This document shows positions 18,910-26,476 of a stretch of DNA of 64,000 bases, in pieces. Under the pieces are notes generated by a model that had not been told where the DNA came from, did not search any database, and worked only from the letters and a program-made list of their open reading frames with translations. A program made the translations under genes and the position numbers. The stretch spans positions 219,888 to 283,887 of the forward strand of contig NZ_JBNGOZ010000004.1 in the NCBI RefSeq assembly GCF_050589825.1, in the 5' to 3' direction. Origin of the DNA: Carboxylicivirga longa. Lineage in GTDB: Bacteria > Bacteroidota > Bacteroidia > Bacteroidales > Marinilabiliaceae. Position 1 is the stretch's first letter. The number at the start of each line of letters is the position of its first letter.

Positions 18910-19362
18910 ATGACACTGGCAAAATTATCAAACAACTGGTTTCCATCAGTACCTTCAATCTTCGATAGATTTTTTGATGGAGAATTGATGGATTGGAATA
19001 GAACTAATTATTCCAGCACCGATACAACCTTACCCGCCGTTAATGTTACCGAAAATGACAATGAGTTTCTGATTGATGTGGCGGCCCCGGGTTTAAAAAA
19101 AGAAGACTTTAAGGTGGATTATGACAATGGCCGATTAACCATTTCATCGGAAAAGAAAAATGAGAAGGAAGAAAAAGAAGGTGAGAAGGTAACAAGGCGT
19201 GAGTTCAGCTATCAGTCATTCCAGCGCTCGTTCACCGTATCGGAAAGTGTGATCGATGCTGATAAGATTGGGGCTAACTACGATAATGGCATTCTTCATA
19301 TCACTTTGCCCAAGCGCGAGGAGGTGAAGCCACGTCCGGCCAAGCAGATTGCTATTAAATAG
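18910..19362 (+). CDS. Small heat shock protein, Hsp20/alpha-crystallin family
   Basis: A 150-residue ATP-independent chaperone. The alpha-crystallin domain runs from about 40 to 140 (LPAVNVTENDNEFLIDVAAPGLKKEDF, GRLTISSEKK, then NGILHITLPKRE). The C-terminal PRPAKQIAIK has the I-x-I-type anchor. The ATG is preceded by GGAGGAAAAAGCT, a strong Shine-Dalgarno that is uncommon in Bacteroidota; it decides this start over a TTG 15 bp upstream. A small ORF follows 73 bp downstream. Confidence 0.95.
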   Translation: MTLAKLSNNWFPSVPSIFDRFFDGELMDWNRTNYSSTDTTLPAVNVTENDNEFLIDVAAPGLKKEDFKVDYDNGRLTISSEKKNEKEEKEGEKVTRREFSYQSFQRSFTVSESVIDADKIGANYDNGILHITLPKREEVKPRPAKQIAIK

Positions 19363-19435
19363 CCTTAAGGTTTGTCTCAAAAGGGAACATAGATGTGACC
19401 TTAAATGATATTGATTTTAATTAACAGAGAGTGCT

Positions 19436-19636
19436 ATGTTGGAGTTATGTAAGAAAGTATTGAATGGTGTACAGGAAGATAAGGAGCTCTTTCGTAAAGA
19501 ATTGATAAAATCTATGGCATGGCTAAATCGCGAAGATCAAACAAAGTTGAAAGATTATGTGCAGCTAACATTTGCCGATGAGCATGCCGATGTGATACAA
19601 GAGGTTCTTAGCACCCAATACGATTTTGCATCCTAA
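19436..19636 (+). CDS. Small conserved-looking protein downstream of hsp20
   Basis: A 66-residue, charged, probably all-helical soluble protein (LCKKVLNGVQEDKELFRKELIKS, DQTKLKDYVQLTF). There is no signal peptide or motif I recognise. The clean start and the strong terminator just after the stop support a real gene, probably co-transcribed with hsp20. Function unknown. Confidence 0.6.
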   Translation: MLELCKKVLNGVQEDKELFRKELIKSMAWLNREDQTKLKDYVQLTFADEHADVIQEVLSTQYDFAS

Positions 19637-19645
19637 CAATATTGA

Positions 19646-19688
19646 AAAAGCCGTTGGCTGTTTGCGATTGCATCGGCCAACGGCTTTT
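19646..19688 (+). terminator. Terminator of the hsp20 unit
   Basis: A perfect 13-bp stem, AAAAGCCGTTGGC / GCCAACGGCTTTT, with a 17-nt loop; the right arm ends in a T run. Confidence 0.8.
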
Positions 19689-19933
19689 AATATGTTTTAT
19701 GGCTCGGTTCTTTATCTGCCGAAATCCATTTAAGGATTAAATACAAAAAAGCTTAACGAATTGGGTGCTTTCAAAGCTTACACGTCCTAATCAGTCTCTC
19801 GGCTCTTTTCGCATAACTCACCGCTAATTCCTCACTTCTCACTTCCTACAACCTAACATACTTACACATTAATAGAGCCTAATTAAAGATAATAGTGTAT
19901 TTTAAGGCTGAAAAATCACTTAAAATATACCTC

Positions 19934-21487
19934 ATGAAGTACTTCTTTATCCTATTGGTATTGCTCGTTGTGGAACCAGTTTATACGGCGGGCAAAAATG
20001 TGACGGGCATTGTCTTTAACGACAAAAATAAAAATGGCATCTACGATGCAGGTGATATAGTAATGCCGGATGTTTGTGTCTCTAATCAAAGGGAGGTGGT
20101 AAAAACCGATGCGCAAGGACGCTACCAATTGCCTTTGCGTAAAAATGCTTTTATTTATGTGGTGAAGCCCCAAGGCTATGCTCTTCAGCTCGATGAGGAT
20201 AACATCCCCCAAGGTAATTATTATCATCATCCCAAAGGAACGCCCCGTAATTTAAAATATCCGGGTGTGGAGCCAACAGCTAAACAACCTGTAGAAATTA
20301 ATTTTCCACTATATGCTACCGGGCTAAAGACGAATTTTCGAATGCTGGCGCTGGGGGATCCGCAGATGCCCAATGATGAAGCACTGGACTATTTCAGGGA
20401 TGGTGCTGTGGCCGATCTGTTTCGCCACCAGGCCGATTTTTATATGGTGCACGGCGATATTGCTGATGATCATCTTTTGATTTATCCGCGAGAGAAGAAA
20501 ATAATGGGCAAGCTGAATGTACCCGGCTATCATGTTCCCGGTAATCACGATGTGAACTATCGGTCAGAAGATCGGGTTAATGATTTTGAGACTTACCGAA
20601 TGGCCTATGGTCCCGATTACTACGCTTTTAACTATGGCAATGTTCACTTTATCGTACTGAATAACATTGCCTACCAGGGATGGGATAAGCTTAATAATAA
20701 AGCTGGGCGCTATACTGGCAATCTGGATGATACACAGCTGGAATGGTTGCAAAATGACTTGGCCACCGTGCCACACAATCGGCTGATTGTCATCAATTCG
20801 CATATTCCCTTTCTGGAAGGGCCTGCACAGAAAGAGGCCGTTGTTAAGCTGCACCAAATGCTGAGTGACCGGCAGGCCGTGCTCTCACTAAGTGGTCATA
20901 CCCATCAGGTAAATACTTACCGGCTGGATGAGAATAGCCATTGGCCCTACCCGGGAATGCACGAAGGCGTTATTTTAGGAGCTACTTGCGGCAGTTGGTG
21001 GTCCAACCCCAAGGATGAGAATGGCATACCGGTGGCCACCTGTAATGATGGTTCACCCCGTGGCTATTTTGTGTTTGACTTCATGGGTGTCGATTATAGC
21101 TACCGTTTCATCCCATTTCATTATCGCGATGATTTTCAGATGCGCGTATCATTGCCCCAGGGACGATTGCAACAATCGGAGTTGGCAGATACTGATATTG
21201 TGGTTAACTGGTTTGTGGGGAAGCCACAGCAGAAGGTTGAAGTGCGTATCAATGGTGGAGCTGTGCGGTTGATGGAAAACTTCTATGGCACTGATCCTTT
21301 TTATGAGGGTACATTGGACATACGCAAAACAGATCCGGCTTATCCGCCACGTGCCCGTGAAACGCAGCACCTGTGGAAAGTTGCATTGCCTGTTGATTTA
21401 CCTGTCGGCACACATCATATTGAGGTGACGGCCTACGGCGATAAGGGAAAGACCTATCAGGCCATTAAGCTATTTGCGGTAGAGTAA
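19934..21487 (+). CDS. Exported calcineurin-like metallophosphoesterase
   Basis: About 517 residues beginning at MKYFFILLVLLVVEPVYTAG, a signal peptide; a start 39 bp upstream is less likely. An N-terminal SdrD/CNA-B-like domain (VTGIVFNDKNKNGIYDAGD...KTDAQGRYQLPL) is followed by the phosphoesterase core with LALGDPQM, VHGDIADD, GNHD, NSHIPF and SGHTHQ, which supply the two-metal ligands (the first motif has D-P-Q instead of D-x-H). A C-terminal beta-sandwich completes the three-part architecture known in Bacteroidota. Substrate unknown; it acts in the periplasm. It stands alone. Confidence 0.88.
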   Translation: MKYFFILLVLLVVEPVYTAGKNVTGIVFNDKNKNGIYDAGDIVMPDVCVSNQREVVKTDAQGRYQLPLRKNAFIYVVKPQGYALQLDEDNIPQGNYYHHPKGTPRNLKYPGVEPTAKQPVEINFPLYATGLKTNFRMLALGDPQMPNDEALDYFRDGAVADLFRHQADFYMVHGDIADDHLLIYPREKKIMGKLNVPGYHVPGNHDVNYRSEDRVNDFETYRMAYGPDYYAFNYGNVHFIVLNNIAYQGWDKLNNKAGRYTGNLDDTQLEWLQNDLATVPHNRLIVINSHIPFLEGPAQKEAVVKLHQMLSDRQAVLSLSGHTHQVNTYRLDENSHWPYPGMHEGVILGATCGSWWSNPKDENGIPVATCNDGSPRGYFVFDFMGVDYSYRFIPFHYRDDFQMRVSLPQGRLQQSELADTDIVVNWFVGKPQQKVEVRINGGAVRLMENFYGTDPFYEGTLDIRKTDPAYPPRARETQHLWKVALPVDLPVGTHHIEVTAYGDKGKTYQAIKLFAVE

Positions 21488-21493
21488 ATAACT

Positions 21494-21626
21494 AACGAAG
21501 GTGTTCAAAAAAAGTATCACGCAGAGACCGCTAGGGATTTCGCGAAAGACATAAAGCAAAGAATGCAATGCTTCAGGCCTTTGCGCACTTTGCGAGAAAT
21601 ATCAAATATCTTTGAACACCTTCGTT
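21494..21626. repeat. 133-bp element with 16-bp terminal inverted repeats
   Basis: Perfect 16-bp arms (AACGAAGGTGTTCAAA / TTTGAACACCTTCGTT) enclose about 100 bp containing CGCAGAGACC and GCAAAG-type words and no ORF. It fills the gap between convergent genes. It could be a MITE-like repeat or an elaborate bidirectional terminator; no target-site duplication is visible. Confidence 0.5.
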
Positions 21627-21666
21627 TTGTAATATTGCCTTGGAAAAAGGCTTATCGCTTCTTTAT

Positions 21667-22839
21667 TTATCGGGCGCTACGAATCCAGGTAAGACGGTGC
21701 CATAACTTTTCCAGCGGTCCCTGGCGGTACTTCTTCATCCACCAATTACAAAATGCAATTTGCAGAATAAACAGTACCACACCCAAATACAAACTACTTA
21801 ATACCCCAATCTTCGGTGCCATATTCAGGGCAAAGGGGAAGTATATCAGTGAGCCGATAATTGATTGGGTAATGTAGTTGGTAAGGCTCATGCGGCCATA
21901 AGCGATAAAAGGCTTCATTAGCTTTTTAAAGAGACTGCTGCGGTATAAAAGAGCAAAGAGACTGACCCAGATAAAAGTAAAGCTAAGCTTCCACCACATA
22001 TCAATGGCCACGCCCAGCGAGCGGCGGTACATAAATTCTCTGTCGATATAATAGTTCTGACGCAACAGATAGAAACAGGCAGCAGCAACAGTGGCTATGG
22101 CCAGCACACGCAACCAGGTTTTTTTATTCTCAGCCAGGTGAGCAAACCAGCCCCTGCGTCCCAGTAACAAGCCCACCAGAAATAAACCGGCAGTTTGCAG
22201 GAAACGGCCGTTTTCAATGGCCCACAGCATACTCCATAGCTGACCTATGGTAGTGTTTCCTTTGATAAGTGCCCAAAAAGTACCTTCCGACAAATAGCTT
22301 CTCACATCACCATGAAACAGTCTGTTAAGTTGTTTTGGCAGCTCAAAAGCATTGTCCGCAAGTTGCCTGAAAAAGTAGAACAGTTCCACCGGTTGTAGTA
22401 AAAAGAAAATTGCCAACAGCAGCACAGCGCGGTCGCCCCACTTGCGAACAACAAATAGCACCAGGCCAACCACAGCATACAGCATTAGTACCTCACCCGG
22501 AAAAAAAGCGGCATTAACACAGGCAAAGCCGGCCAGCAGCAAGAGACGCCACAGGTAACGGCCACCAAAACCGAGGCCTCGCGCCTGAGCCCTGGTGTAT
22601 TGGATGTAAAAGGTGAAGCCAAACAGAAGGGCAAAAATTGAATAAGTTTTGCCCGCAAATAAAAAGAAAAGGGTATCCCAGGCGGCACGATCAGCGGTGC
22701 CCATGGCCTCAAAAGCAGTGGGGAAGACATACAGATTGAAACGTTCGATATTGTGCAACAGCATAATGGCCATAATGGCAAAGCCGCGCAATACATCCAC
22801 TACTTCAATGCGCTTGGTGTTAACAGAGAGTGAACTCAT
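21667..22839 (-). CDS. DUF418-family membrane protein
   Basis: A 390-residue polytopic inner-membrane protein starting at MSSLSVNTKRIEVVDVLRGFAIMAIMLLHN. The RGFAIMAI..LHN opening is typical of DUF418/YeiB and related acyltransferase-3-like membrane proteins. C-terminal YGRMSLTNYITQSIIGSLIY is the DUF418 signature. Role unknown, possibly acyl transfer or transport. A start 63 bp upstream would add a non-membrane extension and is rejected. Confidence 0.87.
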   Translation of the reverse strand: MSSLSVNTKRIEVVDVLRGFAIMAIMLLHNIERFNLYVFPTAFEAMGTADRAAWDTLFFLFAGKTYSIFALLFGFTFYIQYTRAQARGLGFGGRYLWRLLLLAGFACVNAAFFPGEVLMLYAVVGLVLFVVRKWGDRAVLLLAIFFLLQPVELFYFFRQLADNAFELPKQLNRLFHGDVRSYLSEGTFWALIKGNTTIGQLWSMLWAIENGRFLQTAGLFLVGLLLGRRGWFAHLAENKKTWLRVLAIATVAAACFYLLRQNYYIDREFMYRRSLGVAIDMWWKLSFTFIWVSLFALLYRSSLFKKLMKPFIAYGRMSLTNYITQSIIGSLIYFPFALNMAPKIGVLSSLYLGVVLFILQIAFCNWWMKKYRQGPLEKLWHRLTWIRSAR

Positions 22840-23054
22840 TTTTATAAGTTTTGTGTTTATAAATGATCCTGATAATGGGGGTTGGGGTGGGCAAAGCGCC
22901 AAAAATAGTATTTATTTATTGGTTTTAATACTCCTTTGGATAGGCTTTGCCCAATTATCATGGGCACAATTCAACTGTTCACTTGTCTCCTTATTCTTGG
23001 GTGGTTTACGAAAGCGTAGTAGTCATTTAAAATGTGATGTAATGGCAGCAGCTC

Positions 23055-24065
23055 TTAAATGCCTTTAATGCGCTGCAAAAAGGCAGAAAAGGCTCCTTTA
23101 TCTATCTCTCCTGATTTGCGGGCTTGATTAATAATTACTCGCTGATTATCGGCGGTAAGGTAAAATTTAAAGATATAATCGGCTGTTTCATCAATGCCCA
23201 TCTTGCCAAAGCGCAGATCTGCCAAGTATAGTCCTTCTGTATCTTTGCCTACCTGGTAATAGCCCTTGGTGAAAAGAAGGAGTTTTTGAAGGTCCGTATC
23301 ATGGCTCAGCGGTGCGAGAAGATGCTCGTTACGGGGAATGTAAATAAAGTCGGTGGGGTGGTGCTCGTCAAAGTTAGAATACAGGGCCATGTGGTATCCG
23401 TCAGATGCCTCAGCAATACCCATCCATAAGAAGTTACTCAGGGGTAGCGGGCTTGTGCGGAAGCGTTCATAACTAATGTCTTGCGCCTTAAAGGCTTGTT
23501 CAAATACTTTATTCACATAAAACTTATTGGCCACAGTAAGGCTCAGGTAACCAGTTGTTAAAGCCAGGGTGCCCACCATTAAGTAACGGCGTATCTTAGA
23601 TTTTCTGTTGAAAAAGGGTAGTGTAAGCAAGGCCAACAAGAAAGGGAGGGTGTAAAATACATCTACAATGCCAATGGTGCCGAGTTCAACACGATAAGAT
23701 GAGAAGGGCAGAAAGGCGCCGGTTCCATAGGTGGTTAGGTAGTCGAGCAAGGGATGGGTAAAGATTGACCAAAACATAAGTTGGGTCCATTCTATGCGGG
23801 TAATGAGCATTTTTTTTCGGTGGATGCGGTGAATCAACCAGCCCATGATAGGAGCCATCAAAAAGGCAAACACAAGGCTGTGACTAAATCCCCTGTGTAC
23901 AAAGAGCCCATCTGCCACACTGTAAAATCGTGTGAACAGCACATCCATATCGGGGATCAGTCCCCCTACAGCTCCCCACATCAGGGCTTTGTTACCGGCT
24001 TTTTTCCCTAAAACCACTTCTCCTATTCCGGCACCCAACACTGTTTGTGTTACTATATCCATCAA
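23055..24065 (-). CDS. Membrane-bound metal-dependent hydrolase (YdjM/DUF457 family)
   Basis: A 336-residue inner-membrane protein. The family motifs are GGLIPDMDVLFTRF, HRGFSHSLVFAF (two histidines) and THPLLDYLTTYGT, which together supply His/Asp metal ligands as in YdjM-like predicted hydrolases. Four to five membrane helices are visible in the first 190 residues, followed by a soluble C-terminal part of about 140 residues. The natural substrate is not established for the family. It is divergent from the corrinoid adenosyltransferase gene. Confidence 0.85.
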   Translation of the reverse strand: MMDIVTQTVLGAGIGEVVLGKKAGNKALMWGAVGGLIPDMDVLFTRFYSVADGLFVHRGFSHSLVFAFLMAPIMGWLIHRIHRKKMLITRIEWTQLMFWSIFTHPLLDYLTTYGTGAFLPFSSYRVELGTIGIVDVFYTLPFLLALLTLPFFNRKSKIRRYLMVGTLALTTGYLSLTVANKFYVNKVFEQAFKAQDISYERFRTSPLPLSNFLWMGIAEASDGYHMALYSNFDEHHPTDFIYIPRNEHLLAPLSHDTDLQKLLLFTKGYYQVGKDTEGLYLADLRFGKMGIDETADYIFKFYLTADNQRVIINQARKSGEIDKGAFSAFLQRIKGI

Positions 24066-24142
24066 TTTGTTTATTATTTTGACATACTATTTTGAAAAAT
24101 AACGATTCAACATTTATTTGGTTGCATAAAAAGGGCTGCTCT

Positions 24143-24175
24143 TTTGAAAAGAAAATGAGCTATTGCATATCTTTG
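24143..24175 (+). promoter_or_regulatory. Promoter of the corrinoid adenosyltransferase gene
   Basis: TTTG (24143-24146) and TATCTTTG (24168-24175) match the Bacteroidota -33 and -7 boxes exactly with a 21-bp spacer. The start codon lies about 30 bp downstream, leaving no room for a cobalamin riboswitch. Confidence 0.7.
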
Positions 24176-24205
24176 ATGATGGCAGAAATTGAAAGTTAAG
24201 TGATT

Positions 24206-24751
24206 ATGAAGATCGAAAAGGAGAATGAAGACACAACAAGGGGCTACCTACAGGTTTATACCGGTAATGGTAAAGGGAAAACCACAGCAGCTATCGGCCT
24301 TACCATTAGAGCTGTGGGAGCCGGTAAGCGGGTTTTCTTCGCTCAGTTTGTAAAGGGGATGATATACTCCGAGGTAAAGGTGCTACAAGGACTTGCTCCT
24401 GCCGTTACCATCAAACAATATGGTTTGGAGTGTTTTATACACAAGGCGCCCACCCCAGCCGATGTGGAAGCAGCCCGTAATGGCTTGCTTAAGGTGAAGC
24501 AGATAATTGAATCAGGTAATTATGATATGGTGGTGTTGGATGAAGCCAATATCGCCCTCTACTATCAGTTGTTTAGCCTTGATGAATTCCTTGAAATCCT
24601 GAAAAATAAACCCTCTGCTACCGAGATCATTATTACAGGGCGTTACGCACCCGGTGCACTCATTGATATGGCTGACCTTGTATCTGAGATGAAAGAAATA
24701 AAGCATTATTACAGCACCGGCGTGTCAGCCAGGGAGGGAGTAGAGTTTTAG
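24206..24751 (+). CDS. cobO: Cob(I)yrinic acid a,c-diamide adenosyltransferase (CobA/BtuR/CobO type)
   Basis: A 181-residue cytoplasmic P-loop enzyme that adds the 5'-deoxyadenosyl group to reduced corrinoid in B12 synthesis or salvage. The P-loop is VYTGNGKGKTTAAIG. Further family blocks are FAQFVKGM, MVVLDEANIALYY (Walker B-like) and IITGRYAPGALIDMADLVSEM. A GTG six bases upstream is an alternative start. No other cobalamin gene is in the window, so it may serve salvage. Confidence 0.95.
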   Translation: MKIEKENEDTTRGYLQVYTGNGKGKTTAAIGLTIRAVGAGKRVFFAQFVKGMIYSEVKVLQGLAPAVTIKQYGLECFIHKAPTPADVEAARNGLLKVKQIIESGNYDMVVLDEANIALYYQLFSLDEFLEILKNKPSATEIIITGRYAPGALIDMADLVSEMKEIKHYYSTGVSAREGVEF

Positions 24752-25057
24752 CCGACACATTGATGCCCAATTACTAAGTAAAACAGCCCTTGCTTTGAAC
24801 ATCTGGATCTTGAATTTATGATCAATTTAGTCCATAATTTTTATTTCGTATTTAAGTGATATGTAGATAGTCAATTAGCTGCTTAGCCCTAATGGCACCT
24901 GCTTTTTTTGGTAACTATTACCCTTCATTGGCGTATCATTACCTGCATTTTTATTCTAAACATAGAATTAGGAAAAATTTATTAACCTGTGTTGTTACTG
25001 CGTAGGCATCATCCAGTGGGATATGTGTACGTAAACAACTGCATGAAACAAATTAAC
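24752..25057. other. Intergenic stretch, nothing recognised
   Basis: About 300 bp of AT-rich sequence between the adenosyltransferase and a lipoprotein gene. No stem-loop with a T run, RNA gene or convincing promoter was found. Confidence 0.4.
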
Positions 25058-26323
25058 ATGAAGAAGATGAATTGGCTATCAGCACTTATGCTGGGTAGTA
25101 TGATTGCCTTTACGGCATGCAGCGATGATGAAGCTAAGGGTGATGTATTCAGCGACCTGACCCCCGAGGCACACAAGCAGGAGATAGAACGCGAAGGTGT
25201 GGCTCTTGTGAAGAAGATGGAGGCTGCCAAAAGCTTAGAGACTTTCGATGTGATCGACGGATTTTTTACGCTGATGGATCGTACAACAGCTCAGCCTCCG
25301 GTGGCGTTAGCGATGCCCCTTACAGAGTTGCAAAATTTAAGCGAAGGCAATAAAACCATGGTGAGTGCACCGGCTGCCCTTGTGGCTCAGTACCGTATTT
25401 CAGATGAGTTTAAAAGCCAGACGGGTATTTATGAGTGGGATGAAGAAGCCACGGATTGGAGGTTGCTTGCTGCATCGGATACCGAAGCTACCTTCCGCTT
25501 TACGGTGAAAGAGCAGGCTGCGGAGATTAGCGTGTACAATTTTTCCACCAAAGATGCCACGCATCAGGATGAGTATGCAGAAACCGTTACAGAGTTGCCT
25601 TTAAGCCTGAATGCGCATGTGAAGTTAGGGGAGGCCGTGCTCACCAGCTTTAGCTTAGTGGCAGAATGGAACGAGGATGATACGCCCAGAAACATTGTGG
25701 AGACCATTACACTGGAAGATTTCTCTTTTACCGGCGAGCTGGTAAATACCAATACGGTGGTAAGTGCTGGTACGGCTTTCAAGTATAACAGCGATGTCAT
25801 CTATGCCAATGGATTTCAGTTGGACGGTAACTTTAGCTACGATGAAATTTTCAATACCATACCCCAGGAAGGTGGTGACATGAATTCGGTATTTGCTCAA
25901 GAAGTACTGGCGCGTGCCAATGCCTGGTTTCAGCTGGGTAATATTAAAATTGAAGGTATTTTTGATGTGAAGGGCTTTATGGACGGTTTTGTTGATAAGG
26001 CAGGATCACTCACTGAAAATTCAACAGAAGAGGATTTTAATAATATGATGGTGGAGCTCATCAATGAATATGCCTTGTTCTATGTGCGTTTTGCCGATTC
26101 AAATGAAATCATTGCCAAAGGCGAGTTTTATCTGAAGGAAGTAAACGATTATTATGGCGGAACACATGTTGAGCCGGCTTTCCTGATGGTGTTTGGCGAC
26201 GGTTCCAAAGTATCTGTAGATGACTTTGTAAAAGAAGGATTTGGTGATCTGATCACTGAGCTGGAAGCCTTTACAAAGGCTATGGACGCTGCTTATGGCG
26301 GCGACACAACGCCCGTTCAGTAA
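25058..26323 (+). CDS. Lipoprotein of unknown function
   Basis: A 421-residue lipoprotein starting at MKKMNWLSALMLGSMIAFTAC with the lipobox cysteine at residue 21, followed by an acidic SDDEAKGD spacer as in Bacteroidota surface lipoproteins. The mature protein is rich in acidic residues and beta-strand patterns (TLEDFSFTGELVNTN). A conserved-looking helical segment lies at about 40-60. I recognise no domain. It lies upstream of a TonB receptor/DUF4249 pair but is separated from it by two hairpins. Confidence 0.7.
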   Translation: MKKMNWLSALMLGSMIAFTACSDDEAKGDVFSDLTPEAHKQEIEREGVALVKKMEAAKSLETFDVIDGFFTLMDRTTAQPPVALAMPLTELQNLSEGNKTMVSAPAALVAQYRISDEFKSQTGIYEWDEEATDWRLLAASDTEATFRFTVKEQAAEISVYNFSTKDATHQDEYAETVTELPLSLNAHVKLGEAVLTSFSLVAEWNEDDTPRNIVETITLEDFSFTGELVNTNTVVSAGTAFKYNSDVIYANGFQLDGNFSYDEIFNTIPQEGGDMNSVFAQEVLARANAWFQLGNIKIEGIFDVKGFMDGFVDKAGSLTENSTEEDFNNMMVELINEYALFYVRFADSNEIIAKGEFYLKEVNDYYGGTHVEPAFLMVFGDGSKVSVDDFVKEGFGDLITELEAFTKAMDAAYGGDTTPVQ

Positions 26324-26338
26324 TTTTTTATGGATGAT

Positions 26339-26457
26339 AAGCTGAGTTTGGGGTAAAGTTTAATTCTAACGCCAACTCAGCTTAATGGTATTAATGGGGA
26401 ATGTCCGAAATATAGGCTTCGCTTACATTGCGAATGATCATCATTTGGGACATTCCC
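26339..26457. other. Two consecutive intergenic hairpins
   Basis: The first is AAGCTGAGTT / AACTCAGCTT (10-bp perfect stem, 26339-26383). The second is GGGAATGTCC / GGACATTCCC (10-bp perfect stem, 26397-26457). Neither is followed by a T run. They occupy the gap before the TonB receptor and may act as transcript-end or processing structures. Confidence 0.4.
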
Positions 26458-26476
26458 TAATATTTTATTTTTCCCT

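Noticed and set aside
24066..24205. Possible cobalamin riboswitch upstream of the corrinoid adenosyltransferase
   Set aside because: The consensus promoter lies only about 30 bp from the start codon, leaving no space for the riboswitch, and no B12-box-like core is visible.
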